41,209 nt of DNA from Burkholderiales bacterium (GTDB taxonomy: Bacteria; Pseudomonadota; Gammaproteobacteria; Burkholderiales; Burkholderiaceae_C): positions 1 through 41,209 of the forward strand of contig RXJV01000045.1 of assembly GCA_003963075.1 (NCBI GenBank). The letters run 5' to 3'. Both the position numbers and the translations under genes were made by a program. The notes under the pieces are model-generated. The model saw only the letters and a program-made list of their open reading frames with translations. It had not been told where the DNA came from and ran no database searches. Shown piece by piece: positions 9,975 through 19,728 of this stretch (position 1 is its first letter; each line of letters starts with the position of its first letter).

Positions 9975-11945
9975 TTACTTCGGCTGCTGCGTGCCGGTGA
10001 AGTACTTCAGCGAGTAGGCCTTGAGCGAGCCGTCGGCCTGCGGGATCGCCGACAGCTGCACGCGCGCGTTCACCGTCAGGCCATTCGCCAGAGCCGCCTG
10101 GCCTGCCGCGGAGCTCAGGTCCTGCGGCGTGATCGTGACCTGGTCCTTGCTGCGGTCCACCTGGTAGGCCTGGGTGGCTGAACCGCTCGTGGTGCTGTAG
10201 TTGACCTTGACCGGCGTAGTGCCGCCGGGCACGGTGATCGTGAAACTGTTGCCGGCGGTGTTCACGCTCGCAACTGTCGCGAGGGGTAGCTTGGTGGGCG
10301 TCAGCACGACCCAGGGCGCGGCCCAGCCGTTGGTGGCCGCCTTGTCACCCCAACGCGCATAGCTGGCGCCCTCGGCGTACACCGGCTTGGCCGTGCCGCC
10401 GAAGGACACGCTGCCACCGGTGGCGCTGATGAAGCTGGCCACCGCGCCGCTGCCGCTCGTCACCAGCGTCGGGAAGCTGTCGTTCCAGAACTTGAAGCCG
10501 GTCACCGGGTTGCCATTGCCGTCGGTGCCGTTGGCGGTGGCCGAGTCGATGTAGGCCATGTTGGCGGCGTAGCCGTCACCGCCGGTGGCGAAGCCGCGGC
10601 TGTAGATGAAGCCGGTGGACGTCACGCTGGTGATGCGGCCTTCGTAGGCGGCGGTTTCAATGTCGATGCTCTTGGCCACCATTGGCGTGGCCAGCGGGTC
10701 GACCGCCTGCACATGGACCTTGAAGCCGCGCACCAGGTTCTTGGCCACTGCAAACGATGGGCCGCTGCCGATGGCGGTCGTGTCGCTTTGCGCGTTTTCG
10801 GGCGTGCGGAAGTAGAACTTGGTGTTGGCATCCACGGTCACACGGACCGGCTTGCCGTTTTCGTCGGCGACGACGATTTCGTTGCCGCCGCCGTTGACCC
10901 GCAGCAAATGGCCTTCCGGGCTGATGAAGACGGTGTTGAAGGTCGACGAGATCCACAGGCGTGTCGCGACCAGGGTGCCGTTCTGCTGGTAGCGGGTCGC
11001 GACGCGCACGAAGCGGCCGGCGGCCAGCGCGCTGGCGACGCTGGAGAAGTCCTTGACGGTGCTTTCCTTCTTGCTGTCGATGTCATAGACCAGGGTGCCG
11101 TTGGCCGCATCGGCCAGCACCTTGACGGACACGCCGGTGTCCACCGGCACCTGGGGCGACACGGCCGGCGTGGTCGGCAGTTCCTTGGCGTAGGTGAGCG
11201 TCGTGTTGTCGGAGGAAATGCTGGTGATCTTGCCGTAGTGGTGGCGCATCACCAGGCGGGACACATCTGACACCGGCTTGTGCTTGACCGGACCGGACTG
11301 GAAGTTGACCGCCCAGGTGGGCTGCGAACCGCCGACGGGCACATGCCCGGTCAGCAGCGCCGGATGGCCGAGGTCGACTTCGATATTGACCGCCGCGCCC
11401 GGCGTGCTGGGCACCACCAGAGGGGTCTCGAACTTGACCGGGATCGCGACGGTCAGGCTGCCGGTGGCGCCGGTCGCGCCCTGGATCTGGATGCGGCTGG
11501 CGGGGATGGTGCTGCCGGCGGGCTCGGAGAAGCCCGGCTCGGGGTCGGCGCCGACGGTCAGCGTGACGTCCCCCGGGTTGGCGGCAATCGTCAAGGTGGC
11601 GCCGGTGAAGGTGTCGCCGGCGGTGAGCGTCTGCTTGTTCAGCAGCTCGCCGATCTGGTTGAGCTGCGCAAGGTTGATCGGCAGCGGCGTGGTGCCCAGG
11701 TTGACCGCGACCTGGCTGCCATCCTTCTTGGTGAGGGACAGGCTCAGCAGCTTCACGCCGATGGTGCCCCAGTTTTCGCTGGCGCCGTCGCTGATCGCGA
11801 TCGGCACATCGACGCTCGTGGGCTGGGCCGGGGTGCTGCCGTCGGAACTCGGCGAGGTGGATCCACTGCCTCCACCGCAGGCGGTCAACGCGGCCGCCGA
11901 GATGATGGAAAGGGCCAGGAGGCAAGTCGTGGGTTGAATGCGCAT
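9975..11945 (-). CDS. DUF4382-like outer-membrane or periplasmic lipoprotein
   Basis: The 656 aa protein has a lipoprotein signal peptide ending in LTAC, with the lipidated cysteine at residue 23 followed by GGGSGSTSPSS, a flexible tether. Residues ~45-210 (VDVPIAISDGASENWGTIGVKLLSL, PINLAQLNQIGELLNKQTLTAGDTF) resemble DUF4382 domains. Later segments (GKITSISSDNTTLTY, GRITSVTSTGFIYS) look like DUF5666-type beta units. The rest is Gly/Thr/Val-rich, predicted beta structure. No enzymatic motif is seen. An SD-like GGAG precedes the ATG. It is a single gene, convergent with the smc unit and divergent from ligA. The domain names are assigned by pattern, not by a profile search. Confidence 0.75.
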   Translation of the reverse strand: MRIQPTTCLLALSIISAAALTACGGGSGSTSPSSDGSTPAQPTSVDVPIAISDGASENWGTIGVKLLSLSLTKKDGSQVAVNLGTTPLPINLAQLNQIGELLNKQTLTAGDTFTGATLTIAANPGDVTLTVGADPEPGFSEPAGSTIPASRIQIQGATGATGSLTVAIPVKFETPLVVPSTPGAAVNIEVDLGHPALLTGHVPVGGSQPTWAVNFQSGPVKHKPVSDVSRLVMRHHYGKITSISSDNTTLTYAKELPTTPAVSPQVPVDTGVSVKVLADAANGTLVYDIDSKKESTVKDFSSVASALAAGRFVRVATRYQQNGTLVATRLWISSTFNTVFISPEGHLLRVNGGGNEIVVADENGKPVRVTVDANTKFYFRTPENAQSDTTAIGSGPSFAVAKNLVRGFKVHVQAVDPLATPMVAKSIDIETAAYEGRITSVTSTGFIYSRGFATGGDGYAANMAYIDSATANGTDGNGNPVTGFKFWNDSFPTLVTSGSGAVASFISATGGSVSFGGTAKPVYAEGASYARWGDKAATNGWAAPWVVLTPTKLPLATVASVNTAGNSFTITVPGGTTPVKVNYSTTSGSATQAYQVDRSKDQVTITPQDLSSAAGQAALANGLTVNARVQLSAIPQADGSLKAYSLKYFTGTQQPK

Positions 11946-12097
11946 CGGGGAGCTCCGTGTCGGTCTTGGTTGGTCCGCGCCCTGGTTTCAGGCGTCGGTT
12001 CATGCCTTGCGTGAAGGTGGCGCGCAGACTAACGGCGTCAACGCGGCGGCGATGACCTCTGGCGGGTAAAGCAAGATTTCTGGTTGATACCGCGTGA

Positions 12098-14254
<2,157 letters not shown>

Positions 14255-14359
14255 CCGCGCAGCGCAGCGGGCGCGCGGCCGCTTGCGGCGTGAAAGACTT
14301 ATGACATGCGCACCGAGGCGGACTAAGCTTCAGCGTCTGCAGACTTGGCTGAGGGGGTC

Positions 14360-15574
14360 ATGAAGCCCATCACTGCACTTGTTGTGGCCGTCGTGCTGTG
14401 CGTCTCGCTGGCGCTTGGCGGTTGCGCCTCCGCGCCGAAGGACGGGCCCACGGCGGACGTCTTCGTCAGCAGCGCCTTTGCGCCGCCCTCCGAGCCCATC
14501 GACAGCGCCCGGGCCCTGGCGCTGAGCCCGGCCATGAAGCAGTTTGCCGACACGGAAATTTCGGCACAGGTCCGTCACAAGGGCGCACGCACCGGACTCA
14601 TCGACGCGCTCTACACCCGCGGCAGCCTGCAGATCCGCTACGACGCCGAGGTGACCCGCACCGCCTCGCAGGCCTTTGACGCGAAGCGGGGCAACTGCAT
14701 GTCCCTGGTGCTGATGACGGCGGCGTTTGCCCGCTATTTCGATATCCCGGTGCAGTTCAACAGCGTCGTCGTCGACGACACCTGGACCCGGTTCAACGGC
14801 CTGTACTTCGTGACCGGCCATGTGAATATCAGCCTGGGGCGCCCGATGTTGGCCGGGCCGCCCTCGACGTATGGAGACCCCAGCTATCTGACGGTCGACT
14901 TTCTGCACCCGGACGAGGTGGTTCGCCAACGCAGCCGGGTGATCGACGAGTCCATGGTGGTGGCGATGTATCTGAACAACCGGGCGGCCGAGTCCCTGGC
15001 GGCCGGCAAGATCGACGACGCCTACTGGTGGGCCCGCGAGGCCATCCTGACCGATTCACGCTGGCTGGCGGCCTACAACACCCTCGCGGTGCTGTACCGG
15101 CGCAAGGGCATGCATGCCGAGTCGGTGGCGACATTGCGCGTCGTGCTCGAACGCGAGCCGGGCAACACCCAGGCCCTCTCCAACATGATCCTGTCGCTGC
15201 GCGATCTGGGGCGCACCGAGGAGGCCGACCTCCATGCCAGCCGTCTGGCCCAGATCCAACCCGTGCCGCCCTATCAGCTGTTCGACGAGGGCGTTGCGGC
15301 CATGCGGATGGGCGCCTACGAGAAAGCGCGGCAACTGTTCCGCAGGGAGTTGGCGCGCGATGCCTATGCGCCCGAGTTCCATTTCTGGCTCGGGCTGGCC
15401 AATTACGGTCTCGGCGATCTGGCCGGCGCAGGGGCCGAGATCTCAAAGGCGTTGGAGAACAGCGCCACGACACGGGACCGCGAACTCTATGGCGCCAAGC
15501 TGGCCTGGCTGAATGAGGTCCGAGACCAGCGGCGGCGCAGGGAACCCATGCCCCAGGCGCGCAAGGGGTCCTAG
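14360..15574 (+). CDS. Lipoprotein with transglutaminase-like domain and TPR repeats
   Basis: A 404 aa protein with a lipoprotein signal (ALGGC, lipid Cys22). Residues ~65-185 look like a transglutaminase/papain-like fold: a plausible triad is C113 (AKRGNCMSLV), H154 (FVTGHVNISLG) and D180 (YLTVDFL). Residues ~205-390 hold at least four TPR-like helices (YNTLAVLYRRKGMHAESVATLR, FHFWLGLANYGLGDLAGA). The start is set by the strong GAGGGGG ribosome site 2 bases upstream; five extra upstream codons lack support. The family role is not known to me. A periplasmic protease or amidase activity, or a non-catalytic scaffold, are both possible. Its stop shares a CTAG palindrome with the opposite gene's stop. 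Confidence 0.8.
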   Translation: MKPITALVVAVVLCVSLALGGCASAPKDGPTADVFVSSAFAPPSEPIDSARALALSPAMKQFADTEISAQVRHKGARTGLIDALYTRGSLQIRYDAEVTRTASQAFDAKRGNCMSLVLMTAAFARYFDIPVQFNSVVVDDTWTRFNGLYFVTGHVNISLGRPMLAGPPSTYGDPSYLTVDFLHPDEVVRQRSRVIDESMVVAMYLNNRAAESLAAGKIDDAYWWAREAILTDSRWLAAYNTLAVLYRRKGMHAESVATLRVVLEREPGNTQALSNMILSLRDLGRTEEADLHASRLAQIQPVPPYQLFDEGVAAMRMGAYEKARQLFRRELARDAYAPEFHFWLGLANYGLGDLAGAGAEISKALENSATTRDRELYGAKLAWLNEVRDQRRRREPMPQARKGS

Positions 15575-15897
15575 AGCGGCGCCAGGCCGTGCCGCGTCCG
15601 CGCCCGAGCGCAAGCGTCGTCGCCCAAGCCCATCGGCGCGCGCTCCCCGAACTCGCGGCAGGGTGACGGCCGCCACTCGTGGATGCCGCAACTCGCCTTC
15701 ACGCCCACCTGGCCGCACAAGGCCGCGCAGCGCGGCTCGGCATGGTCTGTGCCGCGCATCCGCATCAGGCGGCCCGTCGTTGCCACGGCGAGCCCATCGG
15801 GCACGCTGCCGCCCTCGCTCTCCAGTTCGCTGCGGTCGAAATCGACCCGAAAACTCGCGCAGCAGGCGCCGCAACGCAGGCAGGGGTTGTCACTCAT
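15571..15897 (-). CDS. YkgJ-family cysteine-cluster protein
   Basis: A 108 aa protein opening with CLRCGACC (CxxCxxCC), followed by further cysteines in RCAALCGQVG, ASCGIHEWRPSPCREF and DDACARAR, the pattern of YkgJ/UPF0153 zinc- or iron-chelating proteins. The biochemical role of the family is not settled. Conserved arginines (RMRG, WRPSPCREF) are also typical. It converges on the TPR lipoprotein gene, the two TAG stops lying in the same CTAG at 15571-15574, and is divergent from the cupredoxin gene across 57 bases. Confidence 0.88.
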   Translation of the reverse strand: MSDNPCLRCGACCASFRVDFDRSELESEGGSVPDGLAVATTGRLMRMRGTDHAEPRCAALCGQVGVKASCGIHEWRPSPCREFGERAPMGLGDDACARARTRHGLAPL

Positions 15898-15913
15898 CCA
15901 GCAAGTTTAGGCA

Positions 15914-15928
15914 GCAGTGAGACACTGC
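15914..15928. promoter_or_regulatory. Short dyad in the ykgJ-like/cupredoxin divergent region
   Basis: GCAGTG-AGA-CACTGC is a perfect 6-bp inverted repeat with a 3-base centre in the 57-base gap between two divergent genes. It could be an operator for a dimeric regulator or a small hairpin. No regulator gene is adjacent. Confidence 0.35.
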
Positions 15929-15954
15929 ACCCTCCACCGGCCGACGCTGAGATC

Positions 15955-16620
15955 ATGCGCGCAATCCTGTTGAGCTTCCTGCTGCCCTTTGTCGCTGTCG
16001 CCGCGCAGGCGGCGGATCTGGCCGTCACCGTCCTGGACCGCAATGGCAAACCGCTGCCCGACGCCGTGGTGCTGGTCGACAGCAGCGTGCAGGGGCCTCG
16101 GCCGGCGCCCGTGATGGAGGCCACCGTCGCGCAGGAAAAGCTTCGCTTCCTGCCGGCCGTCACCGTGGTGGGCCTCGGTGCCAAGGTCACGTTCAACAAC
16201 CTCGACGCGTGGGACCATCACGTCATCCTCGGGCTGATGGGCGCCGGAGGGACCTACGTCGACCCTGGCCTCAACACGCAGATGCGCTTGGCGGGCCGCG
16301 TGGCGGGCAAGCCACCGGCCACCGAAAGCAAGCTGCTGTCGCAGCCCGGCGCCTACCTGCTCGGCTGCCACATCCATGCATCGATGCGTGGCCATGTCTA
16401 CGTCGCCGATACACCCTGGGCCAAATTGGCCGGCGAGGACGGCAAGGCCGTCATCGCCGGCCTGCCCGAGGGACCGGCCCGCGTGCGGGTCTGGCATCCC
16501 GATCAGCTCGTCGATGGCACGCCCACTGCGGTGCAGGTCAATGCCAACAGCACGGCGCTGACCGTCACCACCCAGATCGCACCGGCGCGCCGCAAGAAAC
16601 CCATGGGCGACAGCTACTGA
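15955..16620 (+). CDS. Periplasmic cupredoxin/plastocyanin-like protein
   Basis: A 221 aa secreted protein with a signal peptide (RAILLSFLLPFVAVAAQA). The core has likely type-1 copper ligands in the usual order: H88 or H89 in WDHHVI, then C138, H141 and M144 in GCHIHASMRGHVYV. It resembles the methylamine-utilisation/plastocyanin-like group that carries small-domain electron carriers, with an additional C-terminal beta module (GLPEGPARVRVWHPD) like a carboxypeptidase regulatory-like domain. The start follows a GAGATC sequence and fits the signal peptide; the longer upstream frame is shadow of the ykgJ-like gene. The redox partner is unknown. Confidence 0.85.
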   Translation: MRAILLSFLLPFVAVAAQAADLAVTVLDRNGKPLPDAVVLVDSSVQGPRPAPVMEATVAQEKLRFLPAVTVVGLGAKVTFNNLDAWDHHVILGLMGAGGTYVDPGLNTQMRLAGRVAGKPPATESKLLSQPGAYLLGCHIHASMRGHVYVADTPWAKLAGEDGKAVIAGLPEGPARVRVWHPDQLVDGTPTAVQVNANSTALTVTTQIAPARRKKPMGDSY

Positions 16621-16642
16621 AGCCGCTGCACCCCGGCTTTTG
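16620..16642 (+). terminator. Weak intrinsic terminator candidate after the cupredoxin gene
   Basis: AAGCCG at 16620-16625 pairs with CGGCTT at 16634-16639, followed by TTGC. The stem is short and begins in the stop codon. It fits the end of the cupredoxin transcript before the convergent kinase gene. Confidence 0.4.
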
Positions 16643-16668
16643 CAATACGGCTGCGGTGGCCATCGCGC

Positions 16669-18120
16669 TCAGGCGGCCGGTGCGCGCACCACGGTGACCG
16701 TGCAGTCCGACTCGGCCACGACCTGGCCGGACACGCTGCCCAGATAGCGCCGCAGCGCCGAGGTGCCACGGGCGCCCATCACGATGTGGTCGACGCCGTT
16801 GCGGTGCGCGAAGTCGATGATGGCGCCGGCCGCATCCGGGGCCTCGAGCACATGGAAGGTCAGCCGCCCGTCCTCCAGATGGAGGGCCTTGCTGATCGGG
16901 CGCGCCCAGTGCTTCAGCGCGATCAACTGCTTCACGTGCAGGCTCTGGCCCTGCTTGTCGGTCAGCTCGTCGATGCCGATGCGGTTGACCTTCATGACCG
17001 ACACGCAGGCCAGCCGCGCGCCGGCCTCGGTCTGCACGATGCGGCGCACCGTGTCGCAGAGCTGGGCCAGCAGCGCAGGCGTCGCGTTGTCGATGTCGAC
17101 AGCCGCCATCACGATGGGGCTGCGTGCCAGCTGCTCGCCGGCCGGCTGCACCGGCGCAGGCTCCGAGCCCAGCGCAAAAAACCAGCGCTTGAGGCGACGC
17201 AGCGCACCGCTGGTCTGCAGCCTCTCGGCTCTCGCGGTGAGGGCCACGCCGCCAGGTTCGCGCAGGTCCAGTGCGAGCTGGGCGGCGCTCTGGTAGCGAC
17301 GCTCGGGCTTGACCTCCAGGCAGTGCAGGATGATTTCCTGCAGCCAGGGCGGCAGCTCCGGCCGGATCGCCCGCGGCGGCACCGGGTCGACATAGAGGCG
17401 CCGGCGCAGCCCGCGCACCGACGAGGGCTGGCCAAAGGGACGCTCGCCGGTGGCCAGGTGGTAGAGCATGACGCCCAACGCGAACAGGTCGCTGCGCGGG
17501 TCATTGCGCACGAACTGGACCTGCTCCGGGCTCATATAGGGCCCGGTGCCCATCGGCAGCGTGAACTCCTCCTCCAGCAGATCGGGCAGTTGCTCATGCC
17601 GGCTGAGGCCGAAATCGACCAGCACCGCCGTTCCATCCGGGCGGAACATGATGTTGCTGGGCTTGATGTCGAGGTGAACGACATGCTGGCGGTGCAGCGC
17701 CGCCAGCGCCGTGGCGACCCGGGCGCCGATGTCGGCGACCTCCTCGACGGGCAGGGGCGCGTCGTCCAGCCGAGGGCGCAGCGTGTCGCCCGGAATGCGC
17801 TCCATCACGATGAAGGCCTGGCGCGTCCAGTCGCCGCGGGCCACGAAGCGGGGCACATGCGGCCCGCTGAGCTGGGGCATCAGCATCTGCTCGACCTCGA
17901 AGCCGACGATGGTGGCGGGGTCTTCGCCGCCCTTGATGCGCGGCACCTTCATCAGCAGCTCGGTGCCGCTGTCGCTGCCGTCCGCACGGCTGACACGCCA
18001 GAGGTTGGCCATGCCGCCCTGGTGCAGCTTCTCTTCGAGCCGGAAGCCGTCAAGCACCTGCCCGGGCTGCAGGGGCGTGGGCGACACGGGCGGAGACGGC
18101 GGCGGGCCCTGCGTCATCAT
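16669..18120 (-). CDS. Serine/threonine protein kinase fused to a universal stress protein domain
   Basis: A 483 aa two-domain protein without membrane helices. Residues ~24-290 form a Hanks-type kinase: Gly-loop region KLHQGGMANLW, ATP lysine K58, catalytic loop HLDIKPSN at 149-156 (D151), DFG at 169-171, and SPE replacing APE at 197-199. The catalytic loop has leucine where most kinases have arginine (HLD for HRD), so it is a non-RD kinase. Residues ~333-483 form a UspA domain with the ATP-binding pattern GARGTS...GSVS at the C-terminus. ATGATG gives two adjacent possible starts; the first overlaps the stop of the metallophosphoesterase gene (ATGA). Substrates are unknown. Confidence 0.9.
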   Translation of the reverse strand: MMTQGPPPSPPVSPTPLQPGQVLDGFRLEEKLHQGGMANLWRVSRADGSDSGTELLMKVPRIKGGEDPATIVGFEVEQMLMPQLSGPHVPRFVARGDWTRQAFIVMERIPGDTLRPRLDDAPLPVEEVADIGARVATALAALHRQHVVHLDIKPSNIMFRPDGTAVLVDFGLSRHEQLPDLLEEEFTLPMGTGPYMSPEQVQFVRNDPRSDLFALGVMLYHLATGERPFGQPSSVRGLRRRLYVDPVPPRAIRPELPPWLQEIILHCLEVKPERRYQSAAQLALDLREPGGVALTARAERLQTSGALRRLKRWFFALGSEPAPVQPAGEQLARSPIVMAAVDIDNATPALLAQLCDTVRRIVQTEAGARLACVSVMKVNRIGIDELTDKQGQSLHVKQLIALKHWARPISKALHLEDGRLTFHVLEAPDAAGAIIDFAHRNGVDHIVMGARGTSALRRYLGSVSGQVVAESDCTVTVVRAPAA

Positions 18121-18893
18121 TCGCCGAATTCGAGCCGGCGCGCGAGGCGTTCGGCGATCGCCGGCGGCAGCGCGCTGGCGAGCAGGGCCGCACAGGCGGC
18201 CTCGACGTCATAGGCCACGCGCTGGAAGCTGAGATGGGCGTCGTCCTGCTCGGTGTCGCCGAGGTCCAGCAGCGCATAGCAGGCCGCCGGGTTGCCGTCG
18301 CGCGGCTGGCCACAGGAGCCGGGGATCACGAGCCACTGCCGATGCGCGGGCAGCGGCATAGGAATGCCGGCCACGGGCCGGAATTCGCCGGCCTTGCCGG
18401 TGCCCGAGAGGTGGAAGAGCATGGGCTCGTGCATATGGCCGCAGACCTGGATGCGTGCCGGGCTGGCATGCAGGCTCTTGACCGCTTCCGCCCGGCCTTG
18501 CACATAGTCCCAGCCGGCCGGGTCGAAGGCATTGGCATGCACGAACAGGATCTGGCCGGTTTCGCTGTGGGCCTGCAGCGGCAGCTCGGTCAGAAAGCGC
18601 AGTTGGGCAACGTCGAGCTGGGCGCGGGTCCAGTCGACAACGGCGCGTGCGTCGGCGTGCATGGCCGCCGTGCTGCCGAGGGCGACCGCCTGATCGTGGT
18701 TGCCGCGCACCACCACACCCCCCTCCGCCGCCAAGGCCATGGCCTGAGACACGACATAGGCCGGGTCGGCACCGTAGCCGACGAAGTCGCCCAGCAGCGC
18801 AAAGCCGGTCGCGCCCTGAGCGCGCGCATCGGCCAGCACCGCCTCGAAGGCATGGCGGTTGGCGTGGATGTCGGTGATCAGGGCCCAGCGCAT
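18117..18893 (-). CDS. Metallophosphoesterase family protein
   Basis: A 258 aa calcineurin-like phosphoesterase with the complete metal-binding set: D8 and H10 (ITDIHAN), D36 (LLGDFVGYG), N65-H66 (RGNHDQ), H119 (FVHANAF) and H153/H155 (GHMHEP). The pattern DIHAN plus LGDxVGYG is that of the YfcE/PrpE-like group, which acts on phosphodiesters or phosphoproteins; the actual substrate is unknown. The start MRWALITDIH puts the first motif at the N-terminus; a 27-codon upstream extension is rejected. Its TGA overlaps the start of the kinase-USP gene, so the two are probably translated together. It is divergent from the DUF3299-like gene. Confidence 0.9.
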   Translation of the reverse strand: MRWALITDIHANRHAFEAVLADARAQGATGFALLGDFVGYGADPAYVVSQAMALAAEGGVVVRGNHDQAVALGSTAAMHADARAVVDWTRAQLDVAQLRFLTELPLQAHSETGQILFVHANAFDPAGWDYVQGRAEAVKSLHASPARIQVCGHMHEPMLFHLSGTGKAGEFRPVAGIPMPLPAHRQWLVIPGSCGQPRDGNPAACYALLDLGDTEQDDAHLSFQRVAYDVEAACAALLASALPPAIAERLARRLEFGE

Positions 18894-19068
18894 GGTCCGC
18901 AGCTTGCCACGAGGGGCTGACACCGGGCCAACAGGGCAGGGAGGAGGGCGGTGACGTTGCAGCCCGAAAGCCATGAGCCGTTCAGATCATGCCCGCGCTC
19001 TCGGCCGGTTAGGCCTGTCACCTGATCCCCCTAGGATGACTGCACCCTTAGACAAGACGCCCGGAACG

Positions 19069-19680
19069 ATGAAGCGCTGGATAGTTGAAGTTGTATCAGG
19101 CCTCACTTGCTTGCTGAGCACCTCGTTGGGCTGGGCACATGGCGGTGCGGCACAGGTTGATGCCCCCAAGCTCGTGGCGGTTCGCGGCCAATTGCCACCC
19201 TTGCCCACCGGCGTCTCCGAGCTCAGGTTTGGCGACATCTTCAAGCTCCCCGTGGGGCCTGCCGGCTTGGAGCCCAGCGACCGGCTGCGCGAGTTGGACG
19301 GCAAGACCGTTCGGATGGTGGGCTATGTGGCAAGCACGGAATCGCCAGCGCCCGGGATATTCATCCTCAGCCCCCTGCCGGTGTCGATCGGTGGCGAGGA
19401 TGAGAGCCTGTCCGACGACCTGCCGCCCTCGGCCGTGTTCGTTCATTTGCAAGGGCCGGCAGCGCTCAAGGTGGTACCGAATTTCCGGGGCTTGATCCAA
19501 GTCACCGGGGTATTGAACGTCGGCGCTCAAGAGGAGCCCGACGGCAGGGTGTCCAGTGTCCGGCTGGTGTTGAGTGAGGCGGCCTCGCGGCGCTACTCAG
19601 CCGCACCGGTCGCACTGCGCAAGCGTGGCTCAGCGGTAGCCCAAATCGTTCCGGGCCCTTCCACGGCGCACGGTCATTGA
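19069..19680 (+). CDS. Secreted DUF3299-like hypothetical protein
   Basis: A 203 aa protein from MKRWIVEVVSGL, which gives a proper signal peptide ending near SLGWAHG; an in-frame ATG at 18973 adds 32 residues that spoil the signal. The core FGDIFKLPVGP...LRELDGKTVRMVGYVAS...FILSPLPVSIGGED resembles DUF3299-type proteins, small periplasmic or lipoprotein domains of unknown function. This domain match is only by eye. The usual cysteines of DUF3299 are absent. It lies 48 bases before the alkaline phosphatase gene in the same orientation, suggesting an operon. The 175 bases upstream hold the divergent promoters but no element I can assign with confidence. Confidence 0.6.
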   Translation: MKRWIVEVVSGLTCLLSTSLGWAHGGAAQVDAPKLVAVRGQLPPLPTGVSELRFGDIFKLPVGPAGLEPSDRLRELDGKTVRMVGYVASTESPAPGIFILSPLPVSIGGEDESLSDDLPPSAVFVHLQGPAALKVVPNFRGLIQVTGVLNVGAQEEPDGRVSSVRLVLSEAASRRYSAAPVALRKRGSAVAQIVPGPSTAHGH

Positions 19681-19728
19681 CCGCGGTATCGGTCGACTCC
19701 TTTTCCCTTCCCTTCTACGGAGACCTTC

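Noticed and set aside
14255-14278. Terminator after ligA from CCGCGC/GCGCGG pairing
   Set aside because: Six-base stem with no U-tract in a very GC-rich stretch; not distinguishable from chance.
19014-19040. Possible Pho box upstream of the alkaline phosphatase unit (CTGTCAC at 19015-19021)
   Set aside because: Only one half-site is present; the second direct repeat at the required spacing is absent.
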